DNA of 64,000 nt, from assembly GCA_013396755.1 (NCBI GenBank), contig VWZF01008881.1, forward strand, positions 299 to 64,298, in the 5' to 3' direction. The position numbers were made by a program, and so were the translations under genes. The DNA comes from Sclerurus mexicanus. Its lineage: Eukaryota; Chordata; Aves; Passeriformes; Furnariidae. Below are positions 48,772 through 60,785 of the stretch, piece after piece. Position 1 is the first letter of the stretch. Each line of letters begins with the position of its first letter. The notes beneath the pieces are model-generated. The model saw only the letters and a list, made by a program, of their open reading frames with translations. It did not search any database and was not told the DNA's origin.

Positions 48772-49452
48772 CTGAAACAGAGAATAAAAGAAATTTATGC
48801 CTTTGGGCACTCAACAGCTAATTTGCCTTCTTTATACATTCTTGCACTGAAGAAAAGAGATGTTACTCAATGGATTGCAGGAAAACCCTCTTAGAACAAT
48901 TACTAATAAAAAGAAAGTCTCAATTATGTGTAACTCATTTAATAATTGCCACTGCTAACAGGACACATACACGCAGCAACCTGCATCTGTCTGAACTGAG
49001 CATGCACTTGGGAATTTGAAGCTGATTGTGATATTCTGTGTCTTCTTTCCATGGGAAATGATTCAGACACCTCCAGGAGGCATGTATTCATCAGTCACCT
49101 AATCTCTGGGAAATCAGGTAATGTTGAAACATCTCTATTTGGGTATCCAGAGGACTTTGGAAAAATGCTCTCCTGTGGTTTTAAAAGTGTTTTGTCAGAT
49201 TGCAAAGTTAGAAGGGATGAACCAAAGACTGAGACAGTGTAAGAAGGCAAGTGGGAAGAGGGAGGGAGAAAAGAAGAATGAAGGGGTGAGATATGAATGG
49301 AAATTGGACAAAAATGTCTTCCTATTCAGAGAGCTCATCTTTACTCAGCTGGAAATATATTAGAACTTAAGCAGAGCTGAGAAAGTGTAAATAAATGATA
49401 GTGCTCTTCTTCATGTAACAACATGGCCTGGAATTTGTGTCTGTTGGAAAAC

Positions 49453-49501
49453 TAATGTATATATGCAGCATATATGCAATGTATAATGTATATATGCAGC
49501 A
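49453..49501. repeat. Direct repeat of 18 bp in AT-rich sequence
   Basis: TAATGTATATATGCAGCA occurs at 49453-49470 and again at 49484-49501, separated by related TATATGCAATGTA sequence. Confidence 0.8.
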
Positions 49502-50065
49502 CTATGCAAGCATGCATATCTGCACACAAAGAAAAGAGATAACAAAAATAAAGCATGTTAAAAGTACCTTTGTCAAAATAATTATTAAATGGTATTTTCA
49601 CTTCAAGTTTATTAAATGCAACAGAAGCCACAGGAAAAAAAAGCCCTTAATAACTTGCATCAAGATGGTAACATATGTTTTTTAGTATCTAAACTGGTTT
49701 ATGAGGGAAAAAAAAGGATACAACCCACAAACCAAACATTGAAAATCTGCAATTATGGTCTGGGCTTCTCAGGAACTGAGTCCTCCTGACAACTAAGGAA
49801 CAGAAGTTGAGTCTCTAAATGCCACCTCAGGATATTGTTGTTTACCAGCAGCATTTAAAAACAGAAAGGAAGAGGTTCAGAAAGCACCTATCAGTTCTTG
49901 GTCTTTTCCATAGCGAACACATATGGAAATGTATGGCAAGGACTGAATCACATTCTATTGGCATTTTTCTCTTGAAAGGCTAAACCCTGAATGTACTAAT
50001 GAAATCTTACTCCTCCTTGACTCAGACCTAAGCCTTGTTTCAGATGCTGTGCCCTGGATTTCAGA

Positions 50066-50310
50066 TGATCATACAATCCTAGAATGATTTGGTTGTAACG
50101 GACCTTCAAGTTCATCTAGTTCCACCCCCCCCACCCCGACACGTGCAGTGACACTTTCCACTAATCCAGCCTGCTCAAAGCCCCATCCAACCTGGCCCTG
50201 AACACTCCAGGGATGCAGCAGCCGCAACTTCTCTGAGCAACCTGTGCCAGCGCCTCACCACCCTCATAGTAAAGAATTTCCTTCTAATACCTAATCTACA
50301 CCTGCCCTCA
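50066..50310 (-). mobile_element. CR1 LINE 3' fragment
   Basis: A reversed CR1 beginning GATCATACAATCCTAGAATG. It contains CCCCATCCAACCTGGCCCTG and GCGCCTCACCACCCTCATAG. A C-rich insertion (CCACCCCCCCCACCCC) replaces part of the usual sequence near 50126. Confidence 0.92.
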
Positions 50311-53300
50311 CACAGCTACGGTGCAGTAGTTCAGGATGGATGTGCTGTGAACTTTGCAAGTTGGTTTAAAGGGATGTGGTGTAATGTAGCATTTGTGGGT
50401 TTCAAAACTATGAGTGTGTGAAGCATGAAAGCCTCTTAGCACAGGTTCTGAAAACCGACAAATCGTAATACTAATGCTGAAGCTTGAAGACAACATTTTA
50501 TTATTAATTCCTTACTTGTCAAGGTGTCTGACACAAGCACAACTAAACAAATACTGAAGAGAGACTGCGGGAAGGAGTAAGAGCTGCAGGAGGGCTGTGA
50601 GATACACCCACAGCTGTGCAAAGAAAAGGAGGGTTACACCTTTGGCACTCTCAAGGGGATAAACGATGGCACCCTGCTATTTCTGCAATTCTGATTTTGC
50701 TAAAACTCCTAACTGGGTTTTGGTCCCTTTAACTTCCAACTTTGCAATGATAGACAGCAATTCAAACACCTTGTACAATTTCCGTGGCATTCTTTCCTGA
50801 AAACTGAGACATTACTAGAAAAAAACCCCAAACCTCGACTTCATTCTCTCCCAGTCTATTCCAGCGATGGTGGCAGACCAAGTTCACACTTTCTATTTTT
50901 CAGCAAAATGCACAGAAGCTATCACACACTAATGGGAAGATGAGGGGGAAAGGAGGAGTGCCATATAACTGAGCTTTGCTTAAGTCATCCGCAGAAATTT
51001 GAGCACCGCTTTGATTTTAAATATGTTTTTAAACCCACTGAACTCATTGACTTAAATTCATTTATATAAATTCAACACAGTGAATACAAATGGGATTACT
51101 CACTGGCTAAAACTGACACATGTTGAATGTTTTGTAGAGCAAGGATGCAAAAACTAAGGCTCGAATGTAGAAACAATAGTGAAGGAAATTGTGTTATGCT
51201 AAGGACCAGTAGTAGCATGCAAGAGATCTACCTAGATATTTTTTTGCATTGAATCAAACATATTGGTGCTTTCACACTGGAGAGAGCTAAAAGAAATAGA
51301 GCATCTGATTGCCTTTCATTGCACTTCCTCCCTTAAAAAAATATAAAGCTTTTTTGGGCTTGAAAAATTGTGACTTTTTTTGTACTTGTTATTGAATCCG
51401 TTTGTCTCCTTTATAGCTTTTTTTTTTTTTTTTTGTGAAATCCTTGGAAGAACCAGGTTTGTTCCACTATTGAATAAAACACCTTAAAACAGACTTTTTC
51501 ACCACAGCCCTGTAGTCAGAGCCATTACAATGAACACCGAAACTGTGGTTTACTGTCATGGGGGATGGAGATAGTAAAATGTGAGCCAGAAGTGGTTACT
51601 CTGTAAAAAAGAAATGAGGGAAGGTGGGTTCTCTCTGCTTCTGAGCATTGTAGCAATTCCTACGGAGGGCCAGTCATTTAGAAACCTTCTAGCGGGAAGG
51701 GCACGTGTGCCAAGAAAACCTTTCTGCACAGTTAGAGCCACAAGGTACAAACAGGGTCTGTAATTACCATTAGTAACCTTCCAACTTAGGAAATTACAAA
51801 AAAACCATGAGGAAATTGACTGAATTCCCATCAGATGGAGGGTTTTCTTTTTGTAAAGAAAAGTGCTGAAAAATTGAAATTCCTCCTACAGTTCATCTAA
51901 AATAGCCCTGTAAATTTGCACCATCCACATGCACATTCCTCTATAACAGCATTTCTATTCCCAATTCATTCATGTCTTTATGAATTTAACTCTTCACAAC
52001 TTTTTATTTCTCTCTGCCTCACCACCTCAGTCATGCTTGACTTTCTGACTAGAAAGGTAACATCCAAAAACATAATGAAGATTTTCTTTTATTTTTATTT
52101 TTTTTAAGAAGGAACTGTTGCATTTAACTGACTTAAGTAAGTTTCCAGCACCTCTCCACGGACATGTAGTTCTTGTCATCTCAGTTTTATGGCCCAGTTC
52201 CCAGATGGTTTAGGTACCTTACTTTCAATGGAGTTGTGTTGTCAGGGCATTTGCCTCATAGTATTTCTGTGATACATTTTTATTTTTATCTGCTACTCCT
52301 TGTGTCTAGATTTCACTTTTGCTACAATTTCATCTCTGCCATCAACACCTCACATTTTTTCCGACTTCTCTGGCACACAACGAATACAAAGAATCACACT
52401 CGTCTCAGTTACATACTAAACCACCAGTTTCTTTCCATCTTTAGCTCATGATTGCTCCTCATAATTTTAGAAGCTTCCATAAACTTGCTGGGCCAGATGT
52501 AAAAAAACAAGGCTTCTAATATGTTCCTCTCCATACGTGCACTCCTTTTCCCTCCATAGAAGCACCCTTCTGCTCTAAACCATTTCTGTTTGGAAAGGGC
52601 TTTCTTGTCCTACAACACAGTGTTTCTGGATCTGTTTGATTCTTTCATCATTGGTGCTGTCTGCATGAACATATCAAATTTCACCTTCTTCGTTCCTTTT
52701 TTTTAATTTTTTTTTTTTTTTAAGGACCATTAGTTGCAACAGTCATTCTTATTTTTGTCAGCCCTCTGTGTATGCAATCCCAGCTGGACCACATGTTGGT
52801 CTGGACTACAACTCACAACAGAAACATCTTTCAGGCTTTACTTATTTTACTCAGAAAAATCCCACTGACCTCAGAAAGGTTTACTCACAAGTAGAAACCC
52901 ATAAAACCAGACTCCTTGAAATAGTTATATTTTTCAAAGATGTGGGACTCTTCTCACATCCTTGCATATATGCCAAGGAGCAGAACAAAAAAAATCAGCT
53001 TTCTGGTTCTGGTGCAGTAGTGCAGCAAACACAGTGCTTATTTGCAGCTCTTTGTGTTTTGCTTTTGCTTTGGCTGGCTCCCAAATAATCCTTTTTTTAT
53101 GATGTTTTATCCTTTATATCTATCCTTCTCATTCTCAGTTCTGTTGCTTTTTGTTGCTCTTTGGAGCTTTGATTAACCACACTGGCTTTGTGCTGCAGAA
53201 TCACACTCAATGAATGGCAAGGGGATGATTTATTTTCTGAGTCGCTGCTCAAAATACAAACTTGCATCAATCAAAAACCAGACAAGAGAGTGTGACACCA

Positions 53301-53889
53301 CAAAGCGATATGCTAGGAGGCGCTTACAGCAAAAAGGACAGGTGGTCTTTGATAGCTGACTTACATTGCAGGTCACTAATCACAGAGATTAGCAGCAAGG
53401 TGATAGACAGCGCCTGTTCTGCAAGGCAGCATGTCACATCATCCAATTTTCTGTCAAAATGTAAGGGTTTATATAGCAGAGGTAGCTTTATGTGTTTCCC
53501 ATATAGTTATGGCAACAGAGTGATGAGAAAACTGGAAATATCTGCATGAAAATGTGAACGTGAATCCTGGTGGGTTGATTCCACCTCCACCTTTGTGCTG
53601 GAGGAAGCAAAGTGACTTCCCATAGTCATTTGTTTTCCTCCTCAAAACTCCCTATACAAAAATGGCATCATCTTACTTCATAGGGCCTGCTTTTTGTCTT
53701 CTTAAACTAAATCTTCTCATTTCATTGCTTAAGTCAATATTTTTCTGTATTTTTATTGCTGCTGCCCTTTGTAGAATGAGCATAGCAATAGAATACTGAA
53801 AAGCAGATGGTTTTTATTTTCCTTCCTTTAGGCTTCACAGATCGAATCATTACTAAGACATAATGCTGGTAAATAGAGAGCAAGTATCC

Positions 53890-54025
53890 TTTCCTTCGCT
53901 TTATAGAGGAAGAGATGAGCTATGGGAAGTCAAAGTGAATTGCTTAAGGTGTACAAGAAGAAAGCAACACAACTGAGAACAGCCTCTTGATCTCCCAGGC
54001 TGAGTCTGATACAGAGCCCTGGATT
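53890..54025 (-). mobile_element. Probable ancient MIR-like SINE fragment
   Basis: The block order TTTATAGAGGAAGAGATGAG, GTCAAAGTGAATTGCTTAAG, then CTTGATCTCCCAGGCTGAGT and ACAGAGCCCTGG matches a reversed MIR core (TTTACAGATGAGGAAACTGAGG..AAGTGACTTGCCCAAGG..). Diverged. Confidence 0.5.
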
Positions 54026-54554
54026 TTTTTGAGAACCAAGTCAGATGAGTAGAATACTTAAAAAAATCTTAGCAGATGCATGTCTGAAATCTTTGCTGGA
54101 GAAGAGCAGCATGAGCCTCAGGTATTATTAACAAGATGGTCTTTCATGTTTGGACAGTGTCCTTCAGTCAGAAAGACTATGGAACATGTACAATTGCAGT
54201 TGTGTGTGACTAGTGAAATGCCATGGTGAATGATGAAAACCCCGCTCAGAGTCAAACAAGAGACAGATTTTCACCTCCTTGTATATTAATCTTCTTGAAG
54301 ATACCAACAGATATTGGGGCCAGACTAGCAATGCTATTTGGGAAATCAGACTCAGGATTCTAAGCTGCAACCAAAGATGTTGTGAAGTTCAGATGATTAA
54401 ATGACTTTGTGTCTGCGGTTATTAATATCCTACACCAAGTTAAGTCATCACCTGGTGTTTTGTATATTAATTGTAACAGTGCAGTCCACTAAGACAATGC
54501 CATCACAGTTCCATGAAGATGAAAGTGCCTTGTTCAAGGCTCCATATTCTGATT

Positions 54555-54692
54555 TCATAGAATGATAGAAAGGCTTGTGTTGGAAGGGACCTTGAAGACC
54601 ATCTCGTTTCAATCCCCCTGTCACAGACAGGAATGCTACACACTTAGTTCATGTTGCCCAGAGCCACCTCCAGCCTGACTTTGACAAAACCT
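54555..54692 (-). mobile_element. Short CR1 LINE 3' fragment
   Basis: A reversed CR1 terminus (TCATAGAATGATAGAAAGGC, TTGGAAGGGACCTTGAAGAC, ATGTTGCCCAGAGCCACCTC), diverged at its 5' side. Confidence 0.85.
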
Positions 54693-56218
54693 GACCTTCT
54701 TTACACAAAATGTTGAAGATGAAAAATCTTATTTGGTCATTTTCTTTTGTGCAGAATTATCTATGATATTGCCTCCCATTCCACACCTGCTCTAAAGCAC
54801 AAAGCTGGTATCAATGTAGCGGTGACTGTTCTGATGCATTCAACAAATGCTTAGGCATGTACTTAGGGGTGATTCAAATCAAATTTGTATTGCCCAGTGA
54901 TCAGAGTCAGCAATGACCTGATCTTAATAAATATACAACCATGGCTTAAACAGCATGATGCCATTTATCAGGTTTCTGGGAGATTCTTCTATAACATAAA
55001 GGGCTCCTGTGTTTTTTATTAAACTTTAAGCTTCAGATTTATAACAGAGGTTCAAATCCCATGAGGCCTTTGCAGGAAATAAATTAAGCTATAGGTATAA
55101 CATCCTCTCACATTTTTGGCACAGGCTTTGGAAAGAAGCAGGCACAAGAGAGGAGAAGGAACAGTTGAATTAATACTGCTTGGCTTCAACCCAGTGCTCA
55201 AAGAAAGCAACAAAACGTCCCTTTTCTGGTCTTAACCACTAAGCCTTTCTTCTACTGGTTAGAGACTTGCTAGGCACTTGGCAATGTCCTGTCCAAAAGA
55301 TGTGGTTTGTGACCTTTTCGTGAATAAATCTAAAAGTGCAAGGAGCTGGAGGCCCAAGAAATCTTGAAACAGTAGTGGAGATTTGAAGTATTGTGGGAAA
55401 GCATGAAGGAGGCTGGAATGCAATTATCTCAATTATTTCTGGTTTGCAAACCCCTAAGTCTTCTCTCATGGGGTGGAGCCTTTAACCTGTGCTAGGAGAT
55501 GATTTTGGGGCCAGAAGTTAACAAAACTTTTGAATAGTTTTTGACTAGTACAAACAGCTTGCAGCTACAGTCATCAGAACCCTACTCTATCTTCCCCCTC
55601 AAATGGAAATTACTGTCGAAACAATCTTACTTTTATATTGAAATTCTCATTATGAGTCTATTAGCCATTCTTGGATGAAGTAGGTTTTCTTCAGAACCTT
55701 AATTTAATAGATAATGCATAAAGGTATTTAAATAATAAATGCCAGAAGAGACAGTCTGACCATGTAGACTGTTTTAGGTTCAGCCTGCACATTTTTCCTG
55801 ACTCACTATGTCAGACTCAAGGTTTGGGTGTGTGATGTGCCAAATATCCAAAACCTGTGTGAAACCAGCCTGTTTATCAGCAAATCGCAGAGTGAAAAAG
55901 AACTGGTGACATAAAATGCAGGTAGTCACTGAAAGCATCCCCATTCTTCCTCCATCATGCACCATCTGCTAATTTGGGCTCTTACCTGGGATACAGACAG
56001 CTAAAATTTAAGACTCTCATCTAAATCAGACAGGATGAAGTTTTGAATGTGTCTCAAGCATCCTTGAGATGGTGAAAGCCCTCAGCACAGGTTTCCTCAG
56101 TCTCCTTGGGAGAATCCTTTCCTTTTCTTCCAGAAAAGGAAAACAAATTCTGGGGGTTTACCCCTTTTATTTTTTTTTATTTTTTGTAAAACAAGAAACT
56201 TTATTTGATAATCTCTAG

Positions 56219-56432
56219 TCATAGAACAACAGAATGAATACTATGAAAACAAAGAACGTGCCTTCATGTTGAAAGGGACCTTAAAGATTATCTAATTTCA
56301 ACTCTCTACAACAGGTTGGGACACCTTCCACTAGACCAGGTTGCTCAAAGCCACATCCAACCTGGCCTCAAACACTTCCAGGGATGGGGCATCTGCAATT
56401 TCCCTTGGCAACCTGTGCCAGTGTTTCATCTC
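56219..56432 (-). mobile_element. CR1 LINE 3' fragment
   Basis: A reversed CR1 (TTGAAAGGGACCTTAAAGAT, CCACTAGACCAGGTTGCTCA, CTTCCAGGGATGGGGCATCT). A short non-CR1 stretch interrupts the terminal repeat near 56235-56265. Confidence 0.9.
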
Positions 56433-58477
56433 CTAGACAATAAGAGCAGGTTTGTACAGGGCTCAATCAGGGTACTAAGCTTTGTACCCACTCTTGGCTG
56501 AGCTTTGTGTCTAATTCTCAGTGGGCTGTTGTGGCCTAAATGAAACCTTTGTAGAAAAATGGTGACCCATATGAAAATGTAGCCAGAATCCCAAGACAAC
56601 TCCCACTGCACACCTTGTGCCCTTCAACCTCTTTATTTCACTAGGTAAGTGAATTGCCATACTCGGATACACTACCTCTGTATCTCTGCTTTTCTGCCAG
56701 TAAACTGAACAAGGAAACTATCCAACTTTATTACCCCTGCATGGACTGGATGCAGTCAGTTTGGAAGAGGTGAAGGGGAAAGTGGTTGTAAATGACAATT
56801 TAAGGATTAAGGTTGATCCTTTTCCTCCATACACTTCAGCAAATTTCTTCGCAGAACCACTGGGTTTGGCAGTTCTTCACCAAACTGTCCTCTAAGAATT
56901 TACCTAATCCTATTTGACTCTTAAGTACTTTTGGCCTTTGCAACATCCTGTGAATAGTCCCCCAATGTGATTGTTGTGTGAACAAGTACTTGTCTCCTTT
57001 AAAGCTGTCATTTACAGTCGTGAGCCCTCACCCTTTCCCATAAGAAAAAAGCCTTTGAACTCAGACTCACTCTCAGATGTAACTATTTTTTGCTATTATG
57101 CATTATTTCTCGTCCCAGGAAAGACAAGTAAGTGAAGGCTGTTTTATAAAGAGAGTAAATCTGCCTTTTCTCCCTATGGCGACCACCACAGGCTCTAATC
57201 CTGCCTCTAAAACCATTGACACAATCAGCTGCAGGAAAACTAAGACAAAACTGTTGATAGATAAAGTTTTAATCATAAAGCTTGTCATGTATCTGTATCC
57301 CTCAGTAAAAGTATCACGTTGGTGTGCCTCCTGTGTGAAACAGAGTTCAGATCATCTCCTGTTCTACATCCTTTGGATGCAGCCTGGGATCTGAGCAGCT
57401 CACAGTGTGACAGCTCTAACTGAAAGAGACCTGTAATGTAAAACTTGCGTTTTGTCCCCCCTTTTCTCACTGGCTTGTCTGTGAAAACAATAGAATTATT
57501 ATTCTATTTATGCTTGCATTGGCTTTCACTACTGCTATCGAATGGCAGGGGATACCATAGGCTCAACTGAGTTTGGAGGAATATACTGTTATGCTCAAAA
57601 AGCATTGTTAGGAATGGATTTATTTTGTATCTGTCTATTTAATAACACTATAGACACTCTGCAGAACAATATGACGGAAAACTTCCTGCAGCAGATGGAA
57701 GCTCTCACCTAATCAGGCAGGACACACAGCACAGGGAAAAAGTATTACCATCCTTCTGCAGGCAAAGTCAACTATATTATTCATTTACTTGGATTCAAGT
57801 AACTGACACACAAAACTCCTGCAGGATTAGCCACAAGACCAACCTGCTCATGTCTTACTGTGGTATCATGTGTAGAACTGTCCCTGCTCTTCTCACAGAT
57901 GTTGTGGTACTGGGTAATCTGTCCTTGCTTTCCTTCAGCAGGGAGAGAAAACAACCTGTTCTCTTGTTCCGATAAAATGCTCCAAAGGATCAAACTTCAA
58001 ACTAAGTTTATTAAAATAGAAATTATCTGTAAAAAGACTGAAAAGACTCATGAATTGATTTATTTTAGAACTTCTATGTGAGATAATCAGTGCATTGAGA
58101 GATGCTAGGGATTGATTAATCAGTGTAACCCCTACTGTGTCCAGAGCTTAATTTTCAATGACACATCAAGCTTATGCAGTAGAAAGGGTATTTTCCTTGG
58201 GTAAAATGTCTATGGGGGAAAAAGAGAGAGATAAAAATAGTAAATTAGAAATAGGAAATGCTGGGGGTTTTTTTCTGAAACAAAGGGCTCCCTCACTGGA
58301 ATAACAAGGAGGGGCATCACCTCTAAGAAGATACTTTAAGCACATGCAATCCTTCTTACCATGAGAACTCCACCTGGCATCCCTGAAAATCACAGTTGGC
58401 TTGACACAGAATGTGCTCTGGCAAGAAGTCTTACACCCAAGTGAAGCTTAGTACTGATGTCTACAGGGTATGTATGG

Positions 58478-58838
58478 TATATGGAGAAGAAAGGTCTCTG
58501 GAGACACCTTAGAGCACCTTCTAGTACCTAAAGGGGCTACAAGAGAGCTGGGGAGGGGCTTTTGACAAGGGCATGGAGTTGTAGAACAAGGGGGATTGGC
58601 TTCAGATGGACAGAAAAGGGTTAGATTGGATATTAGAAAGAGATTGTTCCCTATAAGGTTGGTGAGACACTGGCACAGGTTGCCCTCAAAGCTGTGGCTG
58701 TCCCATCCCTGGAAGTGCTCAAGTCCAGATTGGATGGGGCTTTGAGCAACATGGTCTATGGAAGGTATCCTTGGCCACCAGATGATCTGTAAGGTCCCTT
58801 CCAACCCAAACCTTTCAATGATTCTGTGATTGTATGAC
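58478..58838 (+). mobile_element. CR1 LINE 3' fragment
   Basis: A CR1 copy with AGCACCTTCTAGTACCTAAA, GGGGATTGGCTTCAGATGG, CCCATCCCTGGAAGTGCTCA, GGTCCCTTCCAACCCAAACC and a tail ATTCTGTGATTGTATGAC. Confidence 0.93.
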
Positions 58839-59047
58839 CTTCCAAAACAGACATTAATACACTCTTTCAGATGTACCAGTGCTGCTCGACTGCAAGGTGC
58901 ATTAAGGAGGGAGCCTATTAAAGTTATAATAACTGATACTGTAGCTCAGCGGAAAATATAAAATGTTACATTTATTCTATTATTGTAAAATGCTGCTCTT
59001 CTATTTGCCCAAAGATATCAGAATAACAGCAGGGTTTATTTTCTTCC

Positions 59048-59097
59048 TTTTTTTTTTTTTTTTTTTTTTNNNNNNNNNNNNNNNNNTTTTTTTTTTT
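59048..59097. repeat. Poly-T tract containing an N gap
   Basis: At least 22 T, then 17 N (59070-59086), then at least 11 T. The N run is unsequenced or unresolved sequence within a homopolymer. Confidence 0.97.
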
Positions 59098-59540
59098 ACC
59101 ACATGGCAAAAACTCAGAAGTTAAAATTTAGATTCTGTTTTTATGCTTTGATTTTGCATCTACATTGTAGAGTGATCAGGCTGCCCATGTAAGTCAAATT
59201 TGTCTCACCTAACTGTGGATATCAGTCCTTCAAACATCTATAGCCAAATTGCTCACATTTGATTCCTTCTACAATCAGTGAAGAAAAAAGAGTAATTTCT
59301 AGGGCAAAATTCATATAAAAATAATTTAGACAACTATTACGGTCATGAACTAATTATTTTTACCTCTAAATGACTCTTTCTCCTTATGGACTCCAAGAGG
59401 ACCCCTAAGCTGACTCATTCGGTACTAGGAGTCTACATTTGGTTGAATCCACCACACAGTGAAATTATTCATTTGTGTTGCTCCATGTTTGTGATTTGTT
59501 ACTGATTTAGCCATTCAAGGAGGTACATTTCCATCTCTCC

Positions 59541-59662
59541 CATGTTACAGGCAGGACAGATTTGCATAAGGTGACCTGACCAAACAACACCAGAAGTCAG
59601 TGGCAGAGACTATACAAACCCCAGCTTCTGTCTTGACATCAGAAGTCTGCTTACTAGAGTTC
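59541..59662 (-). mobile_element. Probable ancient MIR-like SINE fragment
   Basis: CATGTTACAGGCAGGACAGA, TTTGCATAAGGTGACCTGAC, AAGTCAGTGGCAGAGACTAT and the trailing TTCTGTCTTGACATCAGAAG follow the reversed MIR core and 5' part. Confidence 0.55.
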
Positions 59663-60204
59663 CTGGGTTCCAGGCCAAATATTTTCCACATCTTTCAGCA
59701 GATCAAATGCTAGGTAAGAGATTAAGTGGTTTATCCAAGTCCAAACTAGAAAATAAATTCTGCATTATTGGTATTAAGATCACTAATTTAGTGACTAACA
59801 AATCTTTTGGTCTGCTGTAGGACAACATCATGTATATGGCTTTCTGTGGCAAAAGAGAATGACTTATTAAATCATTCTTCTAAGAGTAAGTTTTTATATA
59901 ATTTAACAAAATCAGTGGAAAGGCCCACCATTTGCTGAAGAAAAGCTTTGCTACCATGCTAAGGAACCCAGCTGTAAGAATACTCAGTGAAAGACATTGT
60001 GGGAAGAAAAGGAAAAAAGTAAATGAAGTTGCTGGGGAGGGGGGAAGGCAATTGAAGATGTAAATGGCTCTTCTTAGTCATACCTTTAATGACTAGCTAG
60101 ACCAAAGATTAGAAGTAATTGAACTAGCTCTCAGTCAACAAAAGATGCAAATAGATTGTAAAACAGAGTGGGATTACATTAGTTTACACTAAACCAAGAG
60201 TAAT

Positions 60205-60263
60205 TAGTGTTTGTGCAGTGCTTAAGAAGCAGAAAGTGCTATATAAATGTTAATTATTACTAT
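60205..60263 (+). mobile_element. Probable MIR/L2-like 3' tail
   Basis: TTTGTGCAGTGCTTAAGAAG followed by AGTGCTATATAAATGTTAAT and TATTACTATT resembles the 3' tail (GCGCTATATAAATG..TATTATTA) of an old reptile/bird MIR-like element. Confidence 0.5.
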
Positions 60264-60659
60264 TTGTTTCAAATAGATGCAACAAACACAATCTTTCATA
60301 AGCCTTAGGAAGTAAAAGACAAAAGAGCAAAATGCAGTAACAGGCTCCATCTTTTGACTGAGACTTATCAGAGCACATTTGGGAAAACACATGGAGTCTT
60401 ATTCAGTGGGTATCTCTGAATTGTGAGTGTTACATTTGAGTCATAGCTAACCACCTATTTCTGAAAAGTCTGTCTTCTGGAAAATGAATAAAAACCCCCA
60501 CTCCCAAAGCACCAAGTTCAGCATCTTCACCAAGGTCAAAAGACAAGAGAATTTAAGAGATGGTGGCCATGGGTTTCAGTAGCAAGCAAACCCTCTTCAT
60601 TTGGGACTGTCCGATAGTTACTGAGATGAAGAGATAGTTATGTCTACTGCTGAGGAGTA

Positions 60660-60785
60660 AGAGTCTGGGAAACAGCACTAGTTTCTATTACGCCCTGCAG
60701 TACCACTAATTTATTGTGTGATCCCAGACAAGGCATTTAACCTTTTGGGCCCGTTTTATGAAAATCAGATATAACCGTTCTTAGA
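60660..60785 (+). mobile_element. Probable ancient MIR-like SINE fragment
   Basis: TTATTGTGTGATCCCAGACA, AGGCATTTAACCTTTTGGGC and CCGTTTTATGAAAATCAGAT match the forward MIR core (TGTGTGACCTTGGGCAAGTCACTTAACCTCTCTGGGCC..). Diverged. Confidence 0.55.

Larger units (their letters stand above)
48772..53889. other. Intronic sequence apart from one CR1
   Basis: Holds the CR1 at 50066-50310, a direct repeat at 49453 and T runs (51417-51434, 52698-52721). Nothing else is recognised. Confidence 0.6.
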
